A stretch of 64,000 nucleotides of DNA from CAYWEM01 sp964457225 (GCA_964457225.1 CAYWEM010000003.1:1-64000); one strand, 5' to 3'; positions 8,399 to 17,483 are shown, counted from the first letter of the stretch. The notes: generated from the letters alone by a model not told the origin. Program-made: numbers and translations.

Positions 8399-9520
8399 TT
8401 AGTTCTTGCCATCAGCGAGTTGATTTACTCCATTGAGTATGTCATGGAGCACAATATGTGCCATTTTCGCTGGTTCTTCGAACATGGGGCTGTGAGCGGA
8501 GTTCTCAAATGTATAAAAACCCTTCACCGGGGCTCGCAGGTTTTCCAGGTATGTTCTTGCAAGCAGGTAAGAAACAGTATAATCGTACTTGCCGTGGAAG
8601 AAATAGACAGGGAGGCCGGCCTCCGGCACTGCTTTCCTCATATCCAGGGCGATCATCCTGTCCCACAATAACCTGTCCGAAAAGAACTTGCCGCGCCATA
8701 AGGCAAACTTCTCGCCCAAGGTATACTGACGGCACAGCCAGGAGGCCAGAAAAACACCGCTGATGACTGACCTCATTTCCCGTGTCGTGCCTACGCCAAG
8801 TCCATGCATGGCCTGGTCACGAACCTTCATGTACGAAGCCGGCAATGGAATCGCCGTTGTAACCCGCCCGGCTTCGAGTTGCCGCACCATTCTTCTGTTT
8901 CCGATCTCTCGGTACTTCCGCAACATATACTCATAGGACAGCTTTTCAGATTCAAGTTGACAGGTTATCTGACCGACGCCGATATATGCGGAATACAGCT
9001 CAGGCGCCCGGGCGGCCGCCTGTATTCCTATCAGGCTTCCCCCTGAATGCGCCATGAGGAAGATCTTTTCTTTATTAAAGCGTTTCCTCAGGTATTTCGT
9101 CACTTCAATCGTGTCAGCAATCATCTGCTCCAGTGTCATTGTCTCAGGGGGAATGCTCGGAGAGTAAGAAAGTCCAGCACCACGGCGTTCCCACCAGCAA
9201 ACTGTGAAATATCTCTCCAGGCCGGTTGGATACTTCCGAGCCAGGAAGTACTCGGGCATACCCGCCCCGCCGTGCAGGAACAGGAGCACCGGATTGCCGA
9301 CATCTCTTCCTTCAATGAACATGCCTTGTTGCACGCCATTGATCAGCACATGGTTTTTCTCTGAAATACTGCCCGGCAACACATTGCCTTTATCATCAAG
9401 GAAAGGTCTTGTTTTCCCCGGACTGAAAGCCAGCAGCACAACCAATACAACGAGCACGGCCGCCGTAAGAACTGAAATCATGATCAACATTATGCGCCCA
9501 GCTGCAGGAATTCGCGCCAT
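8399..9520 (-). CDS. Membrane-anchored alpha/beta hydrolase
   Basis: 373 residues. One N-terminal transmembrane segment (10-32), then an alpha/beta hydrolase fold with oxyanion loop HGGAG (83-87), the WERRGAGLSYS segment typical of proline iminopeptidase-like hydrolases, nucleophile Ser159 in AHSGGS, a candidate acid in GKYDYT and the His in NSAHSPMFEEP. Substrate unknown; the prolyl aminopeptidase subgroup is the closest I recognise. The ATG follows AGGAGG. Codon use and base composition are less GC-rich than in most of the window, as in the next two genes, hinting at separate acquisition. Confidence 0.8.
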   Translation of the reverse strand: MARIPAAGRIMLIMISVLTAAVLVVLVVLLAFSPGKTRPFLDDKGNVLPGSISEKNHVLINGVQQGMFIEGRDVGNPVLLFLHGGAGMPEYFLARKYPTGLERYFTVCWWERRGAGLSYSPSIPPETMTLEQMIADTIEVTKYLRKRFNKEKIFLMAHSGGSLIGIQAAARAPELYSAYIGVGQITCQLESEKLSYEYMLRKYREIGNRRMVRQLEAGRVTTAIPLPASYMKVRDQAMHGLGVGTTREMRSVISGVFLASWLCRQYTLGEKFALWRGKFFSDRLLWDRMIALDMRKAVPEAGLPVYFFHGKYDYTVSYLLARTYLENLRAPVKGFYTFENSAHSPMFEEPAKMAHIVLHDILNGVNQLADGKN

Positions 9521-9649
9521 GATGATTTCCTCCTGTTCCTGCTTGAATAAAATCGAACCCGAACGGCGACAATGCCTTCGGCACTAAAGATTTCGTTCAT
9601 CAGCCTCCGCGGTCATCAAGCGCCATTGCTACAGTCTCAAGCATCCATT

Positions 9650-10210
9650 TCACATCGGCTTTAAATTCTTGTCAAGCCTGTCAATAATCCTTTCCAGCCG
9701 GGCTTGACGGGTTTTTTCTGATTTGGCGTCAAGATAGAATCCGGCATACGCACGCTGTACCGAGTGCGACATGGCCAGTAAATTGCTGTAAGCAGGCTCA
9801 TGCGGCAGAATGATTTCCCTGAAAACCCGGATTTGTTCATCACTGATTACGGTTCGTTCGGCATTAGCCCATGAACCGTTTTTCCTGGCGCGTTCGACGG
9901 CTTGCAAACCTTGCCGGGTCATTAAACCTTTTTCCATGAGAGCCTGGGCCAGTTTTTTATTTTTTTCCGACCACTTGCTTTTCGGCAGGCGTCGCGCAAA
10001 GTACTTTTTGTAAGTACTTTCGTCAAGGGATTCAATCTGCCCGTCTATCCATCCGTGACAAAGCGCCTCCTCCAATGCATCGGCGGCAGAGAGCGTGAGG
10101 GGTTTTCCTTTTTTGCTGAAGAGCAACCATATGCCGTCGCTCTCTGCTCCATTCTCTCCAAGCCACTCCCGGAAGGCCTGCCTGTCAGTGAATGCCAGTA
10201 TTTTGCTCAT
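9650..10210 (-). CDS. YdeI/OmdA-family protein
   Basis: 186 residues from MSKILAFTDRQAFREWL. It has the family's N-terminal 'W-L-x-x-x-K' pattern (GIWLLFSKKG), EALCHGWIDGQIESLD, the RLPKSKWSEKNKKL segment and a Lys-rich C-terminus 'RLERIIDRLDKN'. YdeI/OmdA proteins are described as bacteriocin-protection or OmpD-associated proteins, with little biochemistry. A TTG three codons upstream is an alternative start; I chose the ATG at 10210. It lies 26 nt after the SnoaL-like gene on the same strand, so the two probably share a transcript. Confidence 0.8.
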   Translation of the reverse strand: MSKILAFTDRQAFREWLGENGAESDGIWLLFSKKGKPLTLSAADALEEALCHGWIDGQIESLDESTYKKYFARRLPKSKWSEKNKKLAQALMEKGLMTRQGLQAVERARKNGSWANAERTVISDEQIRVFREIILPHEPAYSNLLAMSHSVQRAYAGFYLDAKSEKTRQARLERIIDRLDKNLKPM

Positions 10211-10236
10211 ATCTTTCAAAAAGATGTGAAACTGTA

Positions 10237-10623
10237 TTAATCAACAGGAGGTTTAGTCAACGACCAATGACTGTGGATGATTTTCCACTCGTTGTTTTCT
10301 TCAAGCCTGTACACCTCCGTGCAATTCTCCTTCCAGAGAGTTTCGCCTGAATATGAGTGCAGATTGTAGGTCAAAACTGCCATTGTTTCGCTTTGTTGTA
10401 CAACGGGATTTATCATTTCAAATTTATCCATCTTTATTTTTCCACGCATGCTCTCATAGAATTCTTTTATCTTGTCCCAACCGTCAAGCCGCCTCTCATG
10501 GGCAGGATCGAAATAAGTAAAGTCTTTCGAATAAAGCTCAAGATAGTGAGAAGGATTTCCATTGTGCCAGGCCTCAAGAGCAGCTGTCTCCAGGGCAATT
10601 ATGGTTTCTGCAATAGATTTCAT
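10237..10623 (-). CDS. SnoaL/NTF2-like fold protein (DUF4440-type)
   Basis: 128 residues starting MKSIAETIIALETAALEAW. Patterns such as HNGNPSHYLELYSKDFTYFDP, a YESMRG helix and a C-terminal EWKIIHSHWS strand are typical of small NTF2-like/SnoaL proteins (DUF4440). Members include isomerases and binding proteins; the role here is unknown. The start at 10623 is fixed by AAGGAGG 6-7 nt upstream. The reading frame stays open upstream to 10812, but that stretch has no domain features and contains the ribosome site. Confidence 0.75.
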   Translation of the reverse strand: MKSIAETIIALETAALEAWHNGNPSHYLELYSKDFTYFDPAHERRLDGWDKIKEFYESMRGKIKMDKFEMINPVVQQSETMAVLTYNLHSYSGETLWKENCTEVYRLEENNEWKIIHSHWSLTKPPVD

Positions 10624-10897
10624 GAATCGACCTCCTTTTTCTGACAACTGTTTACCCAAAGTTCGGATGATAAGACCAGGGGGAATTCCTGTCAACCAAT
10701 TGCTCCAAACCCTTGCGGCCACTTGCCAACCACTCCTTTTTGGAGGTGACAGAGCTGATCTGCTTTTTTCGCTGCGTCCCTTCTCATAATTCAGGATTTG
10801 ATCTCTTTGCATTGTACGAACCTGTTCAAAACAATCCTTTCGGGTAGATTCTTACCTGAGGCATCGATACCATCTTCGGGTAGTTTTTCAGTGAGGC

Positions 10898-10916
10898 AAT
10901 GCGAAGACTTGACCCC
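10898..10916 (+). repeat. RAYT-element-like end sequence
   Basis: AATGCGAAGACTTGACCCC closely resembles the 19-bp inverted repeat AATGAAAGACCTGACACCA that flanks the transposase remnant at 62381-62755. It is probably a solo relic of the same repeat family. Its TTGACC forms the -35 of the cas6 promoter. Confidence 0.55.
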
Positions 10917-10938
10917 CTGATATTTTTTTCTGTAAAAT
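10909..10938 (+). promoter_or_regulatory. Promoter of cas6
   Basis: TTGACC (10909-10914), 18-bp spacer, TAAAAT (10933-10938), then 7 nt to the ATG at 10946. Confidence 0.5.
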
Positions 10939-10945
10939 GGCCGCA

Positions 10946-11689
10946 ATGCGTATCAAGATCAACTTTGCCCTGGAAAGACAGATCAGGATTCCCATAGAGT
11001 ACAACTACCACCTCTACCTGGCCCTGCGCCGCACCCTGTTCGCCTACCTGCGCCGCCACGAACCCGGCCTGCTCCAGAGCTACAAGTTGGATTTTCCGGC
11101 CATGACCTTTTCCCAGCTGCTGATTCCCCAGCGCCGGGTGGAATACGGCTTCATCAACATTGAAAGCCACTACCTGTCCATGCTGGTCGGCTCCCCGGAA
11201 GAGCGCTTCATCGAAATGCTGGCCGCGGCCGTCCAGGATCGCGGGCGTTTCAGCATTTACCGCCACCAGCTGGGCGTATCCAAGATCCAGATCCTGGAAG
11301 AACCATATTTCAGCCCGGTTATGAAGTGGAAATTGCTTTCCCCCTTTGTACTGGCCCGCCGCGAAAAGGGCCGGGTCAGCTTTGCCCGGCCCGGTGACGC
11401 AGATCTCAGCAGCCTGCTGGCCGCGAGCCTGATCTCCCGCTACGGCCGCCTGTTGAAACGCCGGCTTGGCCCGGATGAAATCAGCATCACCCTGAACCAG
11501 GATTACAGCCGCAGTCACAAGAACCTGACCAAGCTGATCAGCGTGCGCAACATCCATTACAAGGCCATTCACTGTCCCTTCACCCTGAAAGCCCCCATGG
11601 AAATAATCCGCCCTGCTTATGCCGGCGGTATCGGCGAAAAACCCCATTACGGTTTCGGCATGATCGAGCTGGCCAACCAAGGCGAGTGA
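10946..11689 (+). CDS. cas6: Cas6-family CRISPR RNA endoribonuclease (orphan)
   Basis: 247 residues starting MRIKINF, with the Cas6 N-terminal pattern IPIEYNYHLYLAL (residues 15-27) and the C-terminal glycine-rich motif GGIGEKPHYGFGM (about 227-239), the diagnostic RNA-binding loop of Cas6 RAMP proteins. Cas6 cleaves CRISPR repeat RNA into crRNAs. No CRISPR array or other cas gene is in the window, so it must work in trans or have another RNA target. A second in-frame ATG at 10937 overlaps the -10 box, so 10946 is chosen. The downstream lipid kinase begins 31 nt later on the same strand. Gly-rich loop and length are intact, so decay is not apparent. Confidence 0.8.
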   Translation: MRIKINFALERQIRIPIEYNYHLYLALRRTLFAYLRRHEPGLLQSYKLDFPAMTFSQLLIPQRRVEYGFINIESHYLSMLVGSPEERFIEMLAAAVQDRGRFSIYRHQLGVSKIQILEEPYFSPVMKWKLLSPFVLARREKGRVSFARPGDADLSSLLAASLISRYGRLLKRRLGPDEISITLNQDYSRSHKNLTKLISVRNIHYKAIHCPFTLKAPMEIIRPAYAGGIGEKPHYGFGMIELANQGE

Positions 11690-11720
11690 AAACGCCCGCT
11701 TACAGCCAAGCTTTTCCCCG

Positions 11721-12638
11721 ATGATCGAGGACTGCCCGAAAACCCTGCTGGCGGTCAACCCGGCGGCCGGACACGGCCGTGGCAAAAAGGTTTACCATGC
11801 CCTGGCCGCGGACCTGGAACAATCGATTCCCGGCCTGGAAACAGTGATATCCGGCCGGCCCGGCCATACCCGGGAAATAGGACGCCAGGCCGCCCTGCGG
11901 GGTATCAGGCGACTGATCTGCCTGGGCGGCGACGGTACTCCTTTCGAAGTACTCAACGGGTATTACAGCACCGTCGGGACGGACCGACGCCTGGAACTGG
12001 GCCTGATTCCGGCCGGAACCGGCAATTCCTTCCTGCGCGATTTCGGGCTCATAGGACCGCGCCAGGCATTAGATTCCATCCTGTCCGGGCGGAAGCGGCC
12101 GGTAGACCTGATGGAGTTCAACTGTCGGACCGGGTCTGAATTCAAGCCTTATTTCTCGCTCAACCTGGTCGGCATCGGACTGATCGCCGACATCCTGGAA
12201 CTGACCAACAAGCGCTTCAAGTTCCTCGGCCCGATGGGCTACAGCCTGGCCGTACTGGTCAGCCTGGCCCGGGGCCTGCGCAATGAGATACGGATCAGCG
12301 GCGGCGGCCGGACGCGGCAGGTGCTGAACAGCGCCCTGGTTATCAACAATTCCCGTTATACCGGGGGGCGCATGCTGATCGCACCCGGGGCCGATCCGGG
12401 CGACGGACTGGCTGAGCTGGTGCTGTTCAACCAGGTCAAGCGCCGGGACATAATCGGGATTTTCCGGCGCGTCTTTACCGGCACCCATACTGAACATCCC
12501 AAAGTAGAGCGGATCAGCTGCGCGGAGTTCAACATCAGCGCCGAACCGGACCTGCAGGTCATGGCCGACGGAGAACTGCTGGGCCGCACCCCGCTGCAAC
12601 TGAGGGTTCACCAGGGGCTCATAGATCTTCTGGCATGA
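11721..12638 (+). CDS. Diacylglycerol kinase-type lipid kinase (YegS/BmrU family)
   Basis: 305 residues. The DAGK catalytic domain is clear: VNPAAGHGRGKK (12-23), GGDGT (69-73) for nucleotide binding and PAGTGNS (97-103). The C-terminal beta-sandwich carries 'MADGELLG', conserved in YegS/DgkB-like kinases. These enzymes phosphorylate diacylglycerol or related lipids using ATP at the inner membrane face. The 3' end overlaps the acyltransferase start by 4 nt (ATGA), so the two are translationally coupled; together they suggest phosphatidate or lysolipid recycling. Confidence 0.88.
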   Translation: MIEDCPKTLLAVNPAAGHGRGKKVYHALAADLEQSIPGLETVISGRPGHTREIGRQAALRGIRRLICLGGDGTPFEVLNGYYSTVGTDRRLELGLIPAGTGNSFLRDFGLIGPRQALDSILSGRKRPVDLMEFNCRTGSEFKPYFSLNLVGIGLIADILELTNKRFKFLGPMGYSLAVLVSLARGLRNEIRISGGGRTRQVLNSALVINNSRYTGGRMLIAPGADPGDGLAELVLFNQVKRRDIIGIFRRVFTGTHTEHPKVERISCAEFNISAEPDLQVMADGELLGRTPLQLRVHQGLIDLLA

Positions 12639-13357
12639 AAACGGCTAAACGAATCATACTGACCCTGCCGGCCTGGCTGCTTGGTTTTCCGGCTTTCGCC
12701 TGCTGCTGCCTGCTGATCGTGCTGGTTTCACTCATCAGCCGGGGCCGACTGCTGGAAGCCGTACTCAAGTTCAGCTGCCGCCTGGTTTTGTTGCTTTGCG
12801 GCATCCGCACCAAGTGGGACGGCCTGGAGCATTTCGATCCCGGCCGTCAATACCTGATCATGATGAACCACGTCAACTTTCTGGACACCTTTGTCTTTTA
12901 TGCCCGTTTCCCCGGACGGGCCCGGGCCCTGGAAGAAGAATCCCACTTCTCCTGGCCGCTTTACGGCGCCATGCTGCGGCGCATCGGCATGATTCCGATC
13001 AACCGCCGCCAACCGGCCCAGGCCCTGAAAAACCTGGAAAAAAGCGCGGACCTGATTCTGAAAGTTCCGGGGCAATCAATCGTCATCATGCCGGAAGGGA
13101 CCCGCAGTCGCGACGGACGCCTGGGCCCCTTCAAACGGGGCGGCTTCCTGCTGGCCCTGCAGACCGGACTGGAGATACTGCCCGTGGTTCAGCAAGGAGC
13201 CCACGACATCAACCGCAAAGGCAGTCTGCTGATCAACCCGGGCCGGGTCAAGCTGGAGATACTGGCGCCGATCGCCACCCGGGAGCATTCCCGGCGGGAT
13301 TTGGACAAACTGCTGGAAAAAACCCGAAAAGCTTTTCTCAGCAAGCTGGGAGAATGA
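12635..13357 (+). CDS. 1-acyl-sn-glycerol-3-phosphate acyltransferase-like protein (PlsC)
   Basis: 240 residues with an N-terminal membrane segment (about 10-32). Motif I is NHVNFLD (His79-x4-Asp84), motif II-like INRRQP follows, and motif III is PEGTRSRDG (153-161). PlsC enzymes acylate lysophosphatidate to phosphatidate. The overlap with the lipid kinase gene supports a shared lipid pathway. The gene is followed after about 50 nt by the first phosphatase-superfamily gene, which has its own -10 box. Confidence 0.88.
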   Translation: MKTAKRIILTLPAWLLGFPAFACCCLLIVLVSLISRGRLLEAVLKFSCRLVLLLCGIRTKWDGLEHFDPGRQYLIMMNHVNFLDTFVFYARFPGRARALEEESHFSWPLYGAMLRRIGMIPINRRQPAQALKNLEKSADLILKVPGQSIVIMPEGTRSRDGRLGPFKRGGFLLALQTGLEILPVVQQGAHDINRKGSLLINPGRVKLEILAPIATREHSRRDLDKLLEKTRKAFLSKLGE

Positions 13358-13396
13358 AACCAAGCGCCTTTTTGTGACCCGGTTGAAGAATTATGC

Positions 13397-13402
13397 TACA
13401 AT
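13397..13402 (+). promoter_or_regulatory. Start-proximal -10 box of the first phosphatase gene
   Basis: TACAAT at 13397-13402, 5 nt before the ATG at 13408. The -35 is unclear (TTGTGA at 13372-13377 would give a 19-bp spacer). Confidence 0.4.
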
Positions 13403-13407
13403 TTAAG

Positions 13408-15474
13408 ATGAAAAAAATTCTGCTATTCCTGCTGCTGCTTTCCCTGCCGGCGGCGGTTTTCAGTTACGTGGGCCCGGGCGCCGGTTTCGCCTTCGTTGGT
13501 TCTTTCCTGTTCATTTTCCTGGCCTTTATCCTGGCTGCGGTCAACCTGTTGACCTTTCCGCTGCGCCTGCTGTTCCGCAACCTGAAAAAACTGCTGAAAA
13601 AACAGAAAGCCCGTTTTTCGCGGGTACTGGTCATCGGTTTCGACGGCATGGATTACAATCTCCTGCGCCACTACCTGCAGGATAAATCCTTTCGTGACCA
13701 TTTGCCGAATTTCAGCGCCTTGAGAGATTCCGGATCCTTTCTGCCCCTGCTGAGCAGCGAGCCCCCCATCTCCCCCGTGGCCTGGTCGACTTTCGCCACC
13801 GGGGTGAATCCCGGCAAACACAACATCTTCGACTTCCTGGCCACCGACCGGGCTACTTACATGCCCAAGCTGGCCTGCTCGGAAATCCTGCCCGGCGGCA
13901 AATGCCTGAGATTCGGTAAATTGCAGATACCCCTGCCCGGCGGCGGCATTGAAGCCAAGAGAAAATCCCTGTCTTTCTGGAAAACTGCGGCCGGGCACGG
14001 AGTTTACAGCCAGGTTCTGCGCGTGCCCTTCACCTTTCCACCGGAGTCCTTTTACGGCACCATGCTGGCCGGGCTGGGTACCCCGGACCTGCGCGGCACC
14101 CAGGGCAGTTTTACTTTTTTCAGCACCGAAGCGGAAAAGGACAGCGGCATCAGCGAGGGATTGATCGAGAAACTGGAGCCGGGCCCGGACGGTAGCTACC
14201 GAGGGCGCATCCGGGGGCCGCGCAATCCTTTCATGACCGATCAGCCCCTGCTGTATCTGCCATTCCAGGTATCCCGGGACCTGCAAGCCGGCACGGCCAC
14301 GGTCATCCTGGAAGACAAGCAAATCGTACTGCGGCCCGGTGAATTTTCAGCCTGGATGCCGCTGAAATTCCGCACCGGTTTGCTCTCGATTTCGGGAATC
14401 GCCCAATGGCTGCTGAAAGACCTGGATCCCCTGAAAATCTACCTGTCGCCTTTGAACATCGATCCGGAAGCCCCTTCCATGCCGGTTTCCCAGCCCAAGA
14501 CTTTCGCCGCCTACCTGGCCAAGCGCCTGGGTCCCTTCGCCACCCTGGGCATGGCCGAGGACACCTGGGCCCTGAACGAAGGCCTGCTGAACGAGGGGGA
14601 ATTCCTGGCTCAGACCTGGCAGATGCAGCAGGAGAGGGAAAATATCTTTTTCGACGGCCTGGACAAGATAAAAACAGGACTGCTGGTGGCGGTGTTCGAA
14701 GCCACCGACCGGGTTCAGCACATGTTCTGGCGCGACAACGGCCAAGACGGTTCACCGCTCCCCGGACCCGAGGTGTTTGAAAGCTACCGGCGCATGGACG
14801 AACTACTGGGCCGAGTCCTGCCTCGCATCAAACCAGACGACCTCCTGCTGGTGGTTTCCGATCACGGCTTCAGTTCTTTCAGGCGCGAGTTCCACCTCAA
14901 CAGCTGGCTGAAGCAGGAAGGCTACCTGGTACTGAAGCAGGGTTCCACCAGCAGCGCCAAGTGGTACGCCGAAGTTGACTGGTCTAGAAGCCGGGCCTAC
15001 GGCCAGGGCCTGAACGGAATTTACCTGAACCTGAAAAACCGCGAACGCCAGGGCATAGTAGAGCCCGGGGCCGAGGCCGAAAAACTCAAAGCGGAGATCA
15101 GGGATAAACTTTTGAAATTGGTCGATCCGGAAACCGGAATGCGCCCGCTGCGCCAGGTCCAGGCGGCCGACCGCCTCTACCGGGGACCTTACACCGGAAA
15201 TGCCCCCGACCTGGTCATGGGTTATGAACGCGGCTTCCGGGTTTCCTGGGAATCTTCGGTAAACGTGGTCAGCGATAAAATATTCACCGACAACACCAGG
15301 CCCTGGAGCGGCGATCATGCCTTCACCCGCGACCAGGTGCCCGGCATTCTATTCTGCAACCGCGCGGTAGCGACGGCCGACCCCGGGCTGATCGACATCG
15401 CGCCGACGGTACTCAGCCAGTTCGGCATCGCCAGGCCGGCTTACCTGGAGGGCCGTGATCTGGGCATCGGATAA
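13408..15474 (+). CDS. Membrane-anchored alkaline-phosphatase-superfamily protein (type I phosphodiesterase-like)
   Basis: 688 residues. The N-terminus has a signal-like helix, a GPGAG motif (22-26) and a second long hydrophobic segment, then a basic stretch (KKLLKKQK). The catalytic domain starts with VIGFDGMD (Asp79 as metal ligand), contains SPVAWSTFATG with the likely Thr/Ser nucleophile, and has the C-terminal metal site SDHGFSSFRREFHLNSWL. It belongs to the type I phosphodiesterase/nucleotide pyrophosphatase group; the substrate may be a phospholipid or nucleotide derivative. The in-frame ATG at 13393 precedes the -10 box, so the second ATG, giving MKKILLFLLL, is preferred. The adjacent gene encodes a paralogue. 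Confidence 0.8.
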   Translation: MKKILLFLLLLSLPAAVFSYVGPGAGFAFVGSFLFIFLAFILAAVNLLTFPLRLLFRNLKKLLKKQKARFSRVLVIGFDGMDYNLLRHYLQDKSFRDHLPNFSALRDSGSFLPLLSSEPPISPVAWSTFATGVNPGKHNIFDFLATDRATYMPKLACSEILPGGKCLRFGKLQIPLPGGGIEAKRKSLSFWKTAAGHGVYSQVLRVPFTFPPESFYGTMLAGLGTPDLRGTQGSFTFFSTEAEKDSGISEGLIEKLEPGPDGSYRGRIRGPRNPFMTDQPLLYLPFQVSRDLQAGTATVILEDKQIVLRPGEFSAWMPLKFRTGLLSISGIAQWLLKDLDPLKIYLSPLNIDPEAPSMPVSQPKTFAAYLAKRLGPFATLGMAEDTWALNEGLLNEGEFLAQTWQMQQERENIFFDGLDKIKTGLLVAVFEATDRVQHMFWRDNGQDGSPLPGPEVFESYRRMDELLGRVLPRIKPDDLLLVVSDHGFSSFRREFHLNSWLKQEGYLVLKQGSTSSAKWYAEVDWSRSRAYGQGLNGIYLNLKNRERQGIVEPGAEAEKLKAEIRDKLLKLVDPETGMRPLRQVQAADRLYRGPYTGNAPDLVMGYERGFRVSWESSVNVVSDKIFTDNTRPWSGDHAFTRDQVPGILFCNRAVATADPGLIDIAPTVLSQFGIARPAYLEGRDLGIG

Positions 15475-15494
15475 GAGCCGGCCCGACCTTGTGG

Positions 15495-15500
15495 TAAAAT
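15495..15500 (+). promoter_or_regulatory. Possible -10 box before the second phosphatase gene
   Basis: TAAAAT at 15495-15500 lies 12 nt before the ATG at 15513, overlapping the end of the preceding message. An internal promoter is possible but unproven; a ribosome site AAGGTG is also present. Confidence 0.3.
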
Positions 15501-15512
15501 CAAGGTGAAAAA

Positions 15513-17483
15513 ATGAAAAGACGTGAATTTCTAAGTAAAAGCATGCTCTGCGGGGCGGCCGCCCTGCTGCCCGGCGGCCTGGGACTGGCCGGATCGGCAA
15601 AAAAAAACATGGTCATCCTGGGCATAGACGGCATGGATCCTCACCGGGTAATGCGCCTGATGCGGAAAGGCCTGATGCCGGCCATGTCCCGGCTGGCCGA
15701 AACGGGAACTTTCACCATGATGCGCTCGACCATCCCCCCCCAGAGCCCGGTGGCCTGGGCCAGTTTCATCAGCGGCGCCGATCCGGGGCGCACCGGCATT
15801 TTCGACTTCATCCACCGCCAGCCGGAAGACTACCAGCCGATTTTTTCCCAGAGCGAAACCTTGCCGCCGGCCTGGCCCCTGAAGATAGGTAAATACAACA
15901 TCCCCCTGAAAAGCGGTAAAACCATCCTGAAACGCGAGGGAACTTCTTTCTGGCAGCACCTGGAGGAAAAAGGCATCCCGGCCACCGTGATCAAGATTCC
16001 CAGCAACTTCCCACCGGACCGCACCAAACAACGCACCATATCAGGCATGGGCACTCCGGACCTGCTGGGCACCTACGGCATCTACACGCTCTACACTTCC
16101 GATGAAAGGGAAGCCCGGCGAAAACTGCCGGCGGCCAATGTCAGTTACGCCTACATAGATGAAAACGACGTCATGGAAGGAGAAATAGAGGGACCGGTCA
16201 ACGACCTGACCGCCGACAAGCCTCCGATTTACATTCCTTTCAAGGTTTACGTCGACCGGGTCAACCGCACCATCCGCATCGACATCCAGAAGCGCACCCT
16301 GCTGCTGGCCGCCGGAAAATACTCCGAATGGGTGGAAATAGACTTTTCCCTGATTCCTGGCCTGGCCTCGATCCAGGGCATGGTCAGGTTTTACCTGCTG
16401 AATTTCGATGAACGATTCCGACTCTACGTTTCTCCAATCCACATCAACCCGGGCCGGCCGGCCGTGCCGATCAGCACCCCGGATTCCTACGCCGCAGACC
16501 TGGCCGCCGCAATCGGCCCCTTTCACACCATCGGCCTGCCGGCCGACACCAAGGCCCTAAGTGACGGCACCTTCAACCTGGAACAGTTCCTGACCCAGTC
16601 CAATTCGGTGCTGGCAGAGAGCCGGCGTCTCTTCTTTCACGAACTGGCCGCTTTTCTGAGTCGCAGGGAAGGCCTTTTCTTCCACTATTTTTCTTCCCTG
16701 GACCAGAACCAGCACATGTTCTGGGCCCTGGAAGACCAGGAACACCCATATTTCCAGGCGGAAGAAGCCCGCCGCTTCGCCGGTCTCACCGACCAACAGT
16801 ACCGGGAATACGACCAACTGCTGGCCGAAGTACAGCGCCTGCTGCCAGCGGACATCCCCCTGATGGTCATTTCCGACCACGGTTTCGCCCCCTTCAGGCG
16901 CCGGGTCAACATCAACAACTGGCTGGCTGAAAACGGTTACCTGGCCTTGCGCCGCGGCCGTCCCCAGGATGGCGGGACCCTGTTTTCCGAGGTCGACTGG
17001 GGACGCTCCCGGGCCTATGCCCTGGGCCTGAACGGCCTTTACCTGAACCTGGCCGGTCGTGAAGCCGAGGGCCTGGTTAAGGAAGAGGACCGGGAAAAGC
17101 TGCTGCGGGAAATATCCAGCGGGCTGGAAAACATCACAGACCCTGTTTCCGGCAGCCGGGCGGTCAGCCGGGCCTACGTAAGCAGCGAGCATTTTTCGCC
17201 GGATTACCTTGATCGCGCCCCGGACATCATCGTCGGTTTCGAGCGCGGTTTCCGCATCAGCGATGATTCGGCCCTGGGTGTGTTCGGTGCTGAGCTGATC
17301 TCGGACAATCTGAACTGGTGGTCGGCCGACCATTGCGTGGATCCGGCCCGGGTCCCGGCCCTGTTCGCCGCCAACTTCAAGATAAACGAATCTTTCCCGG
17401 CCATGGTCGACCTGGCCCCGACCATATTGAAAAACTTCAATCTGGCCGTTCCAAAGGCCATGACCGGCAAAGCTCTCATCTGA
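15513..17483 (+). CDS. Tat-exported alkaline-phosphatase-superfamily protein, paralogue of the preceding gene
   Basis: 656 residues. It begins MKRREFLSKS, a twin-arginine signal (RREFL) followed by a hydrophobic Ala/Leu stretch, so it should be folded in the cytoplasm and exported. The catalytic domain mirrors the upstream protein: ILGIDGMDPH (Asp39 ligand), SPVAWASFISG, and MVISDHGFAPFRRRVNINNWL. It lacks the N-terminal membrane region of its neighbour, making the pair one anchored and one Tat-secreted enzyme. Spacing to the next gene is 13 nt, indicating one operon. Confidence 0.82.
   Translation: MKRREFLSKSMLCGAAALLPGGLGLAGSAKKNMVILGIDGMDPHRVMRLMRKGLMPAMSRLAETGTFTMMRSTIPPQSPVAWASFISGADPGRTGIFDFIHRQPEDYQPIFSQSETLPPAWPLKIGKYNIPLKSGKTILKREGTSFWQHLEEKGIPATVIKIPSNFPPDRTKQRTISGMGTPDLLGTYGIYTLYTSDEREARRKLPAANVSYAYIDENDVMEGEIEGPVNDLTADKPPIYIPFKVYVDRVNRTIRIDIQKRTLLLAAGKYSEWVEIDFSLIPGLASIQGMVRFYLLNFDERFRLYVSPIHINPGRPAVPISTPDSYAADLAAAIGPFHTIGLPADTKALSDGTFNLEQFLTQSNSVLAESRRLFFHELAAFLSRREGLFFHYFSSLDQNQHMFWALEDQEHPYFQAEEARRFAGLTDQQYREYDQLLAEVQRLLPADIPLMVISDHGFAPFRRRVNINNWLAENGYLALRRGRPQDGGTLFSEVDWGRSRAYALGLNGLYLNLAGREAEGLVKEEDREKLLREISSGLENITDPVSGSRAVSRAYVSSEHFSPDYLDRAPDIIVGFERGFRISDDSALGVFGAELISDNLNWWSADHCVDPARVPALFAANFKINESFPAMVDLAPTILKNFNLAVPKAMTGKALI

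Larger units (their letters stand above)
10624..10945. other. Intergenic region, 322 bp, with repeats and the cas6 promoter
   Basis: Lies between the divergent SnoaL-like and cas6 genes. It holds two imperfect direct repeats 36 bp apart (10839-10864 and 10875-10899), each starting TTCGGGTAG and containing TGAGGCA, then a RAYT-type repeat end and the cas6 promoter. Confidence 0.6.

Noticed and set aside
10624..10812. An N-terminal extension of the SnoaL-like protein
   Set aside because: Open frame without domain features; the internal ATG at 10623 has an AAGGAGG site and gives the family length.
10839..10916. A short CRISPR array beside cas6
   Set aside because: Only two imperfect repeats with gaps of about 10 bp exist; CRISPR arrays have exact repeats and 30-bp spacers.
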